NCBI GenBank assembly: GCA_032717465.1
Contig: CM064732.1
Span: 21,360,942 to 21,424,941, forward strand
Reading direction: 5' to 3'
Source of the DNA: Coenobita brevimanus
Lineage: Eukaryota > Arthropoda > Malacostraca > Decapoda > Coenobitidae
DNA length: 64,000 bases
Made by a program: the position numbers and the translations under genes
Notes under the pieces: generated by a model
The model's database searches: none
Told to the model about the DNA's origin: nothing
The model's input: only the letters and a program-made list of their open reading frames with translations
In this document: positions 1-9,099 of the stretch, piece after piece
Numbering within the stretch: position 1 is the stretch's first letter
Layout of the letters: every line of letters begins with the position of its first letter

Positions 1-362
1 GCACCTTGATGAGCGATATTAAATAGGTTACTGAAGCAGGACTTGAGCTCTTCTTCCTTCTTCTTTTGTATTTCCGTCTTCCGAGATTTATTCTTTTTTA
101 AAAGCTCCCATTTCTTCATCAAATTTTCTAGTTGCTTTACAGCATGTTGAATTGGTCTTATGGGAATTCTTGCTTTATTCCAAAAAGTTTCAACCTCAGC
201 TATAGTGCACTGCGCAGCTTTGTGTTTATTTTTTGTTGACTGAAGGAGATGAAGGTAGAATCTCATGACATCCCCATTACTTGGCAATTTACCTCCAGAT
301 AAACAGTCCTGGGAGTACTCAAAAAGATAGATAGTATTTCGTTTTTGAGACGGACCTGCCAT
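1..362 (-). CDS. Partial ORF of an unrecognised protein family, runs off the left edge
   Basis: Reading the minus strand from an ATG at 362-360 gives 120 codons with no stop up to the window edge. The protein begins MAGPSQKRNT and is rich in Lys and Glu towards the end (KKWELLKKN, QKKKEEELKS), suggesting a helical or coiled-coil part. It ends in FNIAHQGA. A diverged copy of the same family lies on the opposite strand at 8020-8740: both share a G-x-LP(S/T)N motif, a (W/C)(N/D)KA segment and an F(N/D)I(A/S) motif. From memory this resembles uncharacterised proteins that are multicopy in arthropods, but I cannot name a function. A TATATAAA motif lies about 15 bases upstream of the ATG, possibly by chance. 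It could be a host gene exon or part of an unclassified mobile element; the intact frame contrasts with the broken copy at 8 kb. Confidence 0.55.
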   Translation of the reverse strand, partial: MAGPSQKRNTIYLFEYSQDCLSGGKLPSNGDVMRFYLHLLQSTKNKHKAAQCTIAEVETFWNKARIPIRPIQHAVKQLENLMKKWELLKKNKSRKTEIQKKKEEELKSCFSNLFNIAHQG

Positions 363-590
363 TGTGTCTATTTATATATCTGTGGAAGAAAAAAAATAAG
401 TAATGTATAACCGACTCATCGCATAAGGCAACATAGAGACAAAAATATAACGTCTTTGAGCATACCCTAAATATCATCGTATGTCTATGAAATTTTGTCA
501 ACGTTATTTTCTAATGACATAGTATTGAACTGGAGGGTGAGAGCGAAAAAAATAACTAATTTTTTTTGGAGGGCCAATATAAGGGCCAGC

Positions 591-669
<79 letters not shown>

Positions 670-704
670 GTATATCTATCTATCTATCTATCTCTCTATC
701 TATC

Positions 705-763
<59 letters not shown>

Positions 764-771
764 GTATATAT
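363..771. repeat. Short unannotated spacer and compound microsatellite
   Basis: Bases 363-590 show nothing recognisable. Then come (TA)n at about 592-666, (ATCT)n at about 673-710 and (CT)n at about 713-759. The tract ends in TGTATGTATATAT, exactly where the LTR retrotransposon begins. The apparent reading frames here are translations of the dinucleotide repeat. Confidence 0.9.
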
Positions 772-1550
772 TGTTACATAGCCTATGATTTCATCATCCT
801 TTGTGTAATTTTAACGCACAGTTGCTGCATGTTTGATCACGAGCGTGTTCTGCCTCAGTCCCCCCCTTCTACCGTTATAGTAGAGTAAGTCGTTCTCTCT
901 GTTATACTTTGCGAGATTTTCAGCTCTCTGTCCCCATGGCTTCATTTGCGCGTCCCTCTTACAAGTTGTATCAGGCTATGCCAGCCCCTATATAATGAGC
1001 TCAGTCTCTGCATCATTGCCACTTAGATCTGCTCCTCATTTTGTTCACATCTCTGTACAGATATTATTATTGTGAGTGCTCAAGAAATCTCCAACCATCT
1101 AGCAGCTGTGTGTAATTTGAGTATAACTGTTGTTGCATTTTTTCTTGTACTGTGTAGCATAAGTTTAATTTGTAGGCCTAGTGAAGTTTTTGTAATTCGT
1201 GTGGGGTTCTTTGTCAGTCATTTTTTATAATAGTTTGTATCTGTAATTATTTATCTGGCATTCACTGAGTATTATCTGGTATCTCATTTTATCAGGGCTG
1301 ACTTAGATAAATTTATTCTTGCTAATTTCGTGTTAATAGAGGCTATTGCAGTTAACCATATATTTAACCTGTTTATTTGCCATTACATTATCCTTATGAG
1401 TCCTGAATGTTTTGTTGTTAGTTTAAGCATTAAACTTTAACTTGTAATTTTACCTAACTCTTTTGTTTTGAACCTGGAACTTTACGGGACAGTAGTGACT
1501 CTTAGTATTCTCACTTAAATGTGTACATTATCTTTCTCTGTTCCGTAACA
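772..1550 (+). repeat. 5' LTR of Gmr1-like copy 1
   Basis: 779 bp bounded by TGTTAC and GTAACA. It holds a TATATAA box at 989-995 and an ATTAAA polyadenylation-type hexamer near 1429. Compared with the 3' LTR it lacks a 10-base segment (CCTCCCCTGT) and has one extra A near the end, which explains the 779 versus 788 bp lengths. Confidence 0.92.
989..995 (+). promoter_or_regulatory. Candidate LTR TATA box
   Basis: TATATAA inside the LTR, followed by a TCAGT initiator-like motif only about 6 bases on, which is too close to pair with it. The box is repeated in the 3' LTR near 6492 and, inverted, in the LTRs of copy 2, so it is conserved between copies. The transcription start is not defined by the sequence. 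Confidence 0.45.
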
Positions 1551-1556
1551 TAAATT

Positions 1557-1574
1557 TGGCGACCTCATATCAGG
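1557..1574 (+). promoter_or_regulatory. Candidate primer-binding site
   Basis: Six bases after the 5' LTR the sequence begins TGGCGACC, as expected for a site complementary to the CCA end of a tRNA. The same stretch follows the 5' LTR of copy 2 (inverted, near 49552-49561). The cognate tRNA cannot be fixed by eye; TGGCGACC is reminiscent of arginine-type sites in some insect gypsy elements. Confidence 0.45.
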
Positions 1575-1631
1575 ATATTCAGGATATTATCATAAGGATA
1601 TTGTTTGATATTTTGTGACTGTGATATATTC

Positions 1632-2777
1632 ATGATGGCTACTATTTCTACACTTGATGAAGCCAAAGATTTTTTGTCAAATGTGCAAACAGTGTGTGAT
1701 ATAGAAAACAGAACAAAGAATGAACTTAAGCTTGTTGCTCAACAATTGGGAATTGCAGTTCACTCTCATCATTCTAAAGATCAAATTGTTGGCATGATTA
1801 ATAAAAGCTTGTTTAATGTAACTCCTCCAAATGAGCAAACGCAGATTGAATTAGCTAAGTTACAGCTAGCCCTGCAGGAGGCTAAGGCTAAGGAGGCGGA
1901 GTCTCGTGTGAAGGAAGCTGAATTTCAAGCACAGGCTAAGGAGGCTGAGTTTCACGCACAAGTTGAACTTGCTAGGATTCAGGCAGACCATGAGTATCGC
2001 ATGAAACAAGGTGGAACTGGATCATCTTAATCTGATGATTTTGATGTGGCTAAAAATGTTAAACTTGTCCCTCCTTTTAATGAATCTGATTTAACAAAGT
2101 ATTTTCAGTTGTTTGAGAGGGTAGCTACAGGTTTTAATTGGCCTAAGGAGTATTGGCCAGTACTCCTTCAAACTGTTCTCACCGGTAAATCTCAAGTAAC
2201 TTATGCATCTTTGCCTCAGGATCAATCTGATAATTATGATGTAGTTAAGAGCTTGATTCTTAAGGCCTATGAGCATGTTCCTGAAGCTTATAGAGTAAAA
2301 TTTAGGACAACTTATAAGCAAGATAAGCAATCCCATGTTGAGTATGCAAAAATCAAAGAAGATTTGTTAGAGCAGTGGTTAAATTCTAAGAATGTGGATT
2401 CTGATTTTGGTAAATTTAAGCAGATGATTTTGCTGGAGGATTTCAAAAGGTGTATTAGTAAAGATGTAAGCCTATATCTTGATGAGAAAAGAATAGATAA
2501 TTTGTCTGATACTGCAGTTTTAGCTGATGAGAATGTTCTCACTCACAAGAGATATTCTAGAGAAAAAGAGAAAGCTGAGAGTAAGTACGTTGCCTCTACT
2601 CAGAGTACAGGTAACAGGAAAGAGAATAAAGATGATGTTTCTCAGGAAGTAAATACCAGCTTCACCTCTAGATTTCAGAAAAGTAAATGTACTTATTGTA
2701 GTAAGCTTGGTCATACTACGGAGAGATGTTTCAGGAGACAGCGTGATGTGAACAAAAAGGAGTCTTTAAATATTTAG
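1632..2777 (+). pseudogene. gag: gag of Gmr1-like copy 1
   Basis: Likely start at ATG 1632 or 1635, both conserved in copy 2. Order of parts: an N-terminal segment with a SAP/HeH-like motif (NELKLVAQQLGI then HHSKDQIVGMI); a charged coiled coil built from AKEAEFQA-type units (about 1860-1990); a capsid segment (about 2067-2530) with LLQTVLTGK, LILKAYE and VPEAYR, closely resembling SCAN domains and Gmr1-like capsids; and a CCHC zinc knuckle (C-x2-C-x4-H-x4-C) at 2688-2729. Gag would package the element RNA in cytoplasmic particles. A TAA at 2028-2030 splits the N-terminal segment from the capsid, and a TAG at 2775-2777 falls after the knuckle. Copy 2 has CAG at the latter, so this is a mutation and not a programmed gag-pol stop. 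Confidence 0.88.
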
Positions 2778-4760
2778 TCAATTGGTCTAGTGTCCACTCT
2801 TGAGAGTTCCCAGAATTCTTTAACTGAGTTAACTGAACCTGCTTTGAGGGGTAACTTAAATTCTCATGATGGAGCTCCTCTTTTGAGCAGTAACGTGGGT
2901 GACACTCTCAAGAGTTCATGTGCTAATTTCCTGTCTGATGGTTTTGTCAGTCCTCTGGACAGTAATGACAGGAAATCAGTTAAAATATATCGTGATACAG
3001 GTGCTTGCCAATCCCTTATGCTGACCAGTGTTCTAGGCTCTAATGTTAATTCCTCTGATGAAACTGTAATCTTACAAGGTGTAGGGAATAATTACTTCTC
3101 TGTTCCTCTGTGCAGAGTGAATTTAGAGTCTGGTTTTGTTAATGGTTCTGTTATGGTTGGGTTGGTTGAGACACTCCCAATGTCAGGTGTAACTTTCTTA
3201 CTTGGAAATGATATTGGTGGAAGTCAAGTGTGTCCAGCTCCTCAGTTGTCTAGTGAGCCAGTGGCTGCGTCCCAGGATTGTGATGTCCCTGATGTGTTCC
3301 CTGGATGTGCTGTCACTAGGGCTAAGTCTAAAGTTACTGGTGATTTAGAGGATAATGATGATGTTATCCTAGCTGACACTTTTCTTGCTAATTTGGACCA
3401 CTCACCAGATGAGGCAGTACCCCGTAGTGTTGATAATTTGTCTCGTCAAGAGTTGGTTGAGTTGCAGGTTGCTGACCCTGAGTTGAAAGGTCTAGCTAAC
3501 TCTGCTTACAGTGAAGAAGAGTCAGCCGGTGCTTCTACTTGTTATTATGTAAAGTCAGGAGTACTTATGAGGAAGTGGAGACCCCCAACAGCATCAGCCG
3601 ACTGTGAATGGGAGGTTGTACATCAAGTTGTCATCCCTCGTGTTTGTAGGCAGGATATCATTCGAGTGGCTCATGATACCAGTTTGGCAGGACACCTTGG
3701 AGTGAGGAAGACTGTGGCACGCATTTTGAAACACTTCTACTGGCCAGGTATCTTCAGGGATGTTTCCTGGTATTGTAAGTCTTGTCACACCTGTCAAGTT
3801 GTGGGGAAGTGTAATCAGACCGAAAAGGTTGCACCTCTAGTTCCCATTCCTCCTTTTGAGGCGCCTTTCACCCGTGTGTTGGTGGATATTGTGGGTCCTC
3901 TTCCTAAGACTTCTTCAGGATTTTCTTATGTGTTGACCCTGATTGATATGGCTACTCGTTATCCTGAAGCCATTCCACTTAGAAACATCTCAGCAAAGAA
4001 CGTGGTTAAGGAAATGCTAGGGTTCTTCACAAAGTTTGGTCTGCCCAAGGAGGTACAGTCAGACCGGTGAAGTACTTTCATGTCAAACGTTTTCAAGCAG
4101 TCTCTGAAAGAGTTGGGCATCACCCAGATCATGTCTTCAGCTTACCATCCCCAGACCCAAGGAGCGTTGGAGAGATATCATCAAACACTCAAATCGATGC
4201 TCAAGAAATACTGTTTGGAACATCAGAAAGACTGGGATAAAGGTCTTCCATTCGTTGTGTTTGCCGCAAGAGAATCTCCAAATGAATCACTGGGCTTCTC
4301 ACCTTTTGAACTACTGTTTGGCCATGAAGTAAGAGGACCCCTTAAGTTACTCAAGGAATGCTGGCTGTCGGAGGAAGATGACGTCAACCTGCTGGAGTAT
4401 GTGATGAAGTTCAAAGAACGGCTGTCCACTGCTTTACAGCTGGCGAGAGAGAATTTAGGAGCTGCTCAGGAGAAGATGAAGACTTGGTATGATAAGAAGT
4501 CCAGGTTACGCCACTTTCAGCCAGGAGATCAGGTTTTGATTCTGCTACCAGTTCATGGGCAACCTCTTCAAGCCAAGTTTAGTGGCCCTTATTTCGTGGA
4601 GAAGAAACTCAGTGATGTCAACTATGTCATCGCCACACCAGATCGTAGAAAGAGCAAGCAACTATGTCACATCAACATGCTAAAGTTATATCACAGGCAG
4701 GACGAAAATAATCCAGTCTGCACTGTAGCTGTTCCACCCGAGTCTGCAAGTGAAGCTCTC
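2778..4760 (+). pseudogene. pol: pol part 1: aspartic protease and integrase, Gmr1-like copy 1
   Basis: Protease: D-T-G-A active-site motif at 2994-3005, then a hydrophobic stretch ending FLLGNDIGG. Integrase: zinc-binding H...H and C-x2-C (His at 3672 and 3693, Cys pair in CKSCHTC near 3775-3795), then the catalytic core with Asp in LVDIVGP (3895), Asp in SDR (4062) and Glu in GALERYHQ (4170). The C-terminal part carries a GPY/F module (FSGPYF, near 4578-4596). Integrase therefore precedes reverse transcriptase, unlike most Ty3/gypsy elements, where it is last. The TGA at 4068-4070 replaces a GGA seen in copy 2 and sits just after the second catalytic Asp, cutting the core. Spacing and motifs are otherwise well preserved. 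Confidence 0.92.
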
Positions 4761-6284
4761 CCATGCAGTATGAGCCTGAGTGATAGTTTGGGGAAGAATC
4801 CTGATATCATGAATGATCTCCAGACTAAGCTTTCTCATCTACCACCCAAGGAAAGGCAGGAGTTTTCGGCATTACTGCAGGAGTACCCGCAAGTGTTCCG
4901 TGCCACTCCAGGAAGAACCACTGTGTTGATGCATGATGTCGATGTTGGAGACGCAAAGCCAATTAAATTGCCTCCTTACCGTGTGAACCCAGTGAAAGTT
5001 CCTCTCATCCAGAAGGAGCTTGGCTACCTGTTGGACCACAAGATGATTCAGCCCTGTCAGAGCGAGTGGAGTTCTCCTGTCACTCTAGTCCCTAAGCCAG
5101 GTGGGTCACAGAGGCTTTGCATTGACTACAGACGTGTTAATCAGATAACCAAAACAGACACTTACCCCCTCCCTCGTGTGGAAGATTGCATAGACGAGAT
5201 CGGAAAGGCTAGGTACATAAGTAAGTTTGATTTGTTAAAGGGATACTGGCAAGTACCTATGACTGAACGTGCTAGGGAGATCTCATGTTTTGTAACACTA
5301 GGAAAGGCTTTTGCATGTTCTGTAATGCCGTATGGTATGAAGAATGCACCAGCCACATTTCAGAAGCTCATGAATGTTGTAACAGAGGGTTTGGCAGGGT
5401 GTGTTGTTTATATTGATGATGTATTAATCTTCAGTGACAACTGGAAAGATCACCTATGCCATGTCAGTAAATTTCTTGACCGTTTAGTTCATGCTAATGT
5501 TGTAGCTAATTTATCAAAGTGTGAGTTTGGTCAAGCTAAAGTTCAGTACCTTGGGTATGTAATTGGTGATGGACATGTTGCACCACCAGGAGCTAAGGTT
5601 CAGGTTATAAGTGATCTTCCCAGACCTAAAAGTAGGAAAGAGCTACAAAGATTTTTGGGAATGGTAGGTTATTACAGGAGATTTGTTCTTAACTTTTCTA
5701 TTCTTGTATCACCACTTACAGACCTACTGAAAAAGGGAGTTGAATTTTTCTGGACCGATATCTGTGAATCCTCTTTCAACAAACTTAAAGCTATTCTATT
5801 AAGTCAGCCAGTGCTCGCTACTCCAAATTTTGCTAAGCCTTTTAAGATGGCTGTTGATGCAAGTGATACAGGAGCTGGGGCTGTTTTGCTGCAAGAGGAT
5901 GATCAGGGTATTGAACATCCTGTATCTTATTAGAGTAAGAAGTTCACTCCACCTCAAAAGAACTACTCAACTATTGAGAAAGAGCTTTTGGCCTTGATTT
6001 TGGGTTTACAGCATTTTTCATTTTATTTGTGTTCTGGTTTTGACCCCATAGTCATTTATACCGATCATAACCCACTGAAATTCCTTAGTAAGTTTAAAGA
6101 TAAAAATCAGAGATTGACAAGATGGAGTCTACTTCTTCAGGAGTATTCATTAGACATACAACATGTCAAGGGGAAAGAAAATGTTATTGCAGATTGCTTA
6201 TCTAGACTTTGGACAGATTGTTTTAGAGTAATAAGAAATTTCCTTTGTAAATTTCTTTTTTCTTTGTGGGGAGGTGTTACATAG
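4761..6284 (+). pseudogene. pol: pol part 2: reverse transcriptase and RNase H, Gmr1-like copy 1
   Basis: Follows integrase in the same frame. RT motifs in order: LPPYRVNP, SEWSSPVTLVPK, CIDYRRVN, FDLLKGYWQVP, MPYGMKNAPATFQ and the catalytic YIDD at 5409-5420. RNase H follows with MAVDASDTGAGAVLLQ, a K-x-ELLA-type motif, VIYTDHNPL and ADCLSRL. These copy the element RNA into DNA within the particle. A TAG at 5931-5933 interrupts RNase H where copy 2 has a Tyr-Gly pair. The last frame runs into the 3' LTR and stops at 6282-6284; copy 2 stops earlier, directly after SRL. No integrase follows RNase H. Confidence 0.92.
6266..6274 (+). promoter_or_regulatory. Polypurine tract
   Basis: A short G-rich purine run (GTGGGGAGG) directly before the 3' LTR, in the position of the plus-strand primer. 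The inverse is conserved in copy 2 at 44812-44820. Confidence 0.7.
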
Positions 6285-7058
6285 CCTATGATTTCATCAT
6301 CCTTTGTGTAATTTTAACGCACAGTTGCTGCATGTTTGATCACGAGCGTGTTCTGCCTCCGTCCCCCCCTTCTACCGTTATAGTAGAGTAAGTCGTTCTC
6401 TCTGTTATACTTTGCGAGATTTTCAGCTCTCTGTCCCCATGGCTTCATTTGCGCGTCCCTCTTACAAGTTGTATCAGGCTATGCCAGGCCCTATATAATG
6501 AGCTCAGTCTCTGCATCATTGCCACTTAGATCTGCTCCTCATTTTGTTCACATCTCTGTCCTCCCCTGTACAGATATTATTATTGTGAGTGCTCAAGAAA
6601 TCTCCAACCATCTAGCAGCTGTGTGTAATTTGAGTATAACTGTTGTTGCATTTTTTCTTGTACTGTGTAGCATAAGTTTAATTTGTAGGCCTAGTGAAGT
6701 TTTTGTAATTCGTGTGGGGTTCTTTGTCAGTCATTTTTTATAATAGTTTGTATCTGTAATTATTTATCTGGCATTCACTGAGTATTATCTGGTATCTCAT
6801 TTTATCAGGGCTGACTTAGATAAATTTATTCTTGCTAATTTCGTGTTAATAGAGGCTATTGCAGTTAACCATATATTTAACCTGTTTATTTGCCATTACA
6901 TTATCCTTATGAGTCCTGAATGTTTTGTTGTTAGTTTTAGCATTAAACTTTAACTTGTAATTTTACCTAACTTTTTTGTTTTGAACCTGGAACTTTACGG
7001 GACAGTAGTGACTCTTAGTATTCTCACTTAATGTGTACATTATCTTTCTCTGTTCCGT

Positions 7059-7062
<4 letters not shown>
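6275..7062 (+). repeat. 3' LTR of Gmr1-like copy 1
   Basis: 788 bp, same termini as the 5' LTR, with 4 substitutions and 2 indels between them. It abuts (TA)n directly at its end. Confidence 0.92.

Positions 7063-7136
<74 letters not shown>
7063..7136. repeat. (TA)n microsatellite at the LTR element 3' junction
   Basis: Uninterrupted AT dinucleotides beginning at the base after the 3' LTR. Probably part of the original insertion target. Confidence 0.95.
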
Positions 7137-7139
<3 letters not shown>

Positions 7140-8019
7140 GGTGGGCCAAGAATGTACCAATTTTTTTTTTCCAATTTATTATTCTCCACGAGGCTACTTC
7201 TATCCCATATCACTTAAGGAGCTTTCATTCAACAAATCTAGAAAATCGACTCATATCTAGAAGTCACTCTCTGGAGGGAAAATATGTGATCCTGATAATA
7301 ATATGTTTGATCACAAATGTCTAATCATCTAATGGCTTGTAACTGCCTGTAACTATCCTAAAACTGTGACAATTGTCGAGCTAAACATTGAATTAAGCTT
7401 GAGCAGTAGTCGGTAGATATACTTATTGTAACATGCATCTACCACTGCTGCGTGCTGCAGCCATCTGTTAGAATCTCAGGCACAGCCGGAAAATCACCAC
7501 GTCCACGCCTCAGTGACCGCTGGGTGGCTCGTCGATGACTCAGTGGTCACTCTTTCACTCAGTGGATGTCTATTTCTCCACACAATAGGACGTACATTGG
7601 TGTGCTCTTGATGACTAGCGTGTCGTGACATCGAGCAGTGAATTACTTTGATCTGGCAAGTAAAGTTTATATCATTATTATAACTACCAATAAGGACACT
7701 TATCAAAAAGATACTTTGATATATTAGGTTTTGACGGTCCACATACCAGGAACTTGTTGATGAATATTTGATTCATTACTAATGGAATATTTCTAACCAA
7801 AAACAATGTTTAATTATCAGTGTATCCAGCATATGATCATAGGTATCCAAATATGTGGAGCAAATTGAAGCTTATACATTCAAATGATGTGCTGATGAGT
7901 ATTATTATCGATAGTTATAATAAATCCTTGCTTATCAGTGGGTTCCATTCACAAGTCATGCTTGTGACAAGAAGTAGTCCAAAGTATGGCTTCTGAGCAT
8001 GCCTGAGAAAAATATATTT
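7137..8019. other. Unassigned spacer
   Basis: I see no coding pattern, RNA gene or repeat family I can name. A run of T lies near 7162-7171. Short open frames on either strand lack motifs. Confidence 0.5.
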
Positions 8020-8740
8020 GGTGCTCGCCTGCCAACTAATGCCATGTCCTCAGGAACTTCATGTTTTACCTTCAGAACGGTCTTACAATCAGTCGCAGTG
8101 TTAAGTGTACCAATGACAAGGTAATGGTGATCTGTGATAAAGCAAGCATCCTGACCCAAAGGGTAGACTCAGGTATTCGCAAGCTTCAGATGCTTCACAA
8201 AGAGTACTGTTTATTGAAGAACAACAGATCATTACCGAAACCAGGGAACTGGTTCAAAGAGTAAATCTTCAAGAAATAACTCAAAAACCAGTTTGATATT
8301 TCCCGAAAGGACGCTCTGCTCACTATGAGAAACGACGAGGATAAGCAGTTCCTGCGATTACAGCAACATAATCCTTTCAGCGGGACTATGTCTGGGGTGG
8401 ATAGAATTATGGCAAACAAGGAGGCTCGTAAGCGGCATAGAAGTGATCAAGCCAACGCTCGAAAAGAAAAAAGCAAACTCATTGCAGAGCAGATGGAAAT
8501 GACTGTACCATCCAGTTCTACTGATGTTGAAAGCTGTAACGCCTCCTCATCAGCAGAGTCTGAGGATGAATTTCAGGGGCCACCAACGACCAAGCAAATA
8601 AGACAGCAAAGTAAAGCTAAGATAACCATTGTAACTAAGGAAGTAGCAGTATATACTGAAGCTCGTCATTGACCACCGGAAAAACTGCCACTTCCAACGA
8701 AAGCTGCTTTGATGAAGAAAGTGATGCATTATGAATATAC
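8020..8740 (+). pseudogene. Broken second copy of the 1-362 protein family
   Basis: Starts with GARLPTNAM (about 8021-8047), shifts frame, then continues through NFMFYLQNGL, (I)CDKASILTQRV and KLQMLHKEY to FDISRKDALLTM and DEDKQFLRLQ, followed by a basic segment with SGVDRIMANKEARKR and a Ser/Glu-rich part. This aligns part by part with the left-edge protein, whose last residues (FNIAHQGA) match FDISRKDA here, so this copy also shows what follows in the family. Breaks: one frameshift near 8047-8055, TAA at 8262-8264 and TAA at 8277-8279. Function unknown. The 3' limit is blurred; LINE sequence on the other strand starts near 8765. Confidence 0.55.
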
Positions 8741-8764
8741 TTAGTATTTTAAGTGTGTACATAA

Positions 8765-8990
8765 TGTTTTAAGTGTGTATGTACATGGCAACTCCGTGAC
8801 CATCATATCTAGTATATGAGTGGTAGTGTTTGATCTGTAGAGGATCAGGGTGATCCATCAAGCATGTCTCCTGTAAACAAAAAACATCTGGTCTGTGAAT
8901 AGATAACAAAATTGCTATATTGTGTAATTTATTCCCAAGAGTCCTACAGTTCCATTGTAATACAGTGAGTGCGACGGTTTAAGATTTAAG
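8765..8990 (-). pseudogene. LINE ORF2 start: AP endonuclease N-terminus
   Basis: The minus strand from about 8990 reads ALTVLQWNCRTLGNK, then INIAIL-type sequence and DVFCLQETCL. LQWN and (C)LQET are hallmark motifs at the beginning of apurinic-type endonucleases of non-LTR retrotransposons, which nick target DNA. The frame ends in a stop about 75 codons on, and nothing of the reverse transcriptase follows, so ORF2 is truncated. It lies downstream of the ORF1 at 9100-10350 on the same strand, separated by a run of A (minus strand), and belongs to the same element. Confidence 0.75.
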
Positions 8991-9009
8991 AGGGTGGCCA
9001 GTGTGCTTG

Positions 9010-9026
9010 TTTTTTTTTTTTTTTTT
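9010..9026 (-). repeat. Homopolymer A run between LINE ORF1 and ORF2 remnants
   Basis: Seventeen T on the plus strand (A on the coding strand). Because endonuclease sequence continues past it, this is not the element's terminal poly(A) unless two insertions are juxtaposed. Confidence 0.8.
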
Positions 9027-9099
9027 ATGCTGCCCGCCAACAGGGCAGTTACTACCAGGGTACCTGTCCTAGTCCATGCTGACGGAAACCTTCATATTT

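Larger units (their letters stand above)
772..7062 (+). mobile_element. Gmr1-like Ty3/gypsy LTR retrotransposon, copy 1
   Basis: A complete element: two LTRs (772-1550 and 6275-7062) starting TGTTAC and ending GTAACA, a candidate primer-binding site, gag, pol, and a purine tract before the 3' LTR. Four bases (ATAT, 768-771 and 7063-7066) flank it as a possible target duplication, though the (TA)n context makes this ambiguous. Pol order is protease, integrase, reverse transcriptase, RNase H, as in the Gmr1-like branch of Ty3/gypsy. All coding segments lie in one frame, interrupted by four in-frame stops: TAA at 2028, TAG at 2775, TGA at 4068 and TAG at 5931. At each place copy 2 on the minus strand has a sense codon or small sense variant, so the ancestral state was one gag-pol frame. 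The LTRs differ by 4 substitutions and 2 indels, so the insertion is recent. Autonomous activity of this copy is unlikely. Confidence 0.93.

Noticed and set aside
2775..2777. TAG at the end of gag as a programmed readthrough stop between gag and pol
   Set aside because: Copy 2 has CAG at the same codon and reads straight through, so the stop is a mutation.
2790..6284. Integrase-first order as an artefact of two gypsy fragments joined
   Set aside because: Both copies show the same order in one frame between paired LTRs.
9010..9026. Run of 17 T as the 3' poly(A) end of the ORF1-bearing LINE
   Set aside because: Endonuclease coding sequence of the same strand begins just beyond it (8990-8765).
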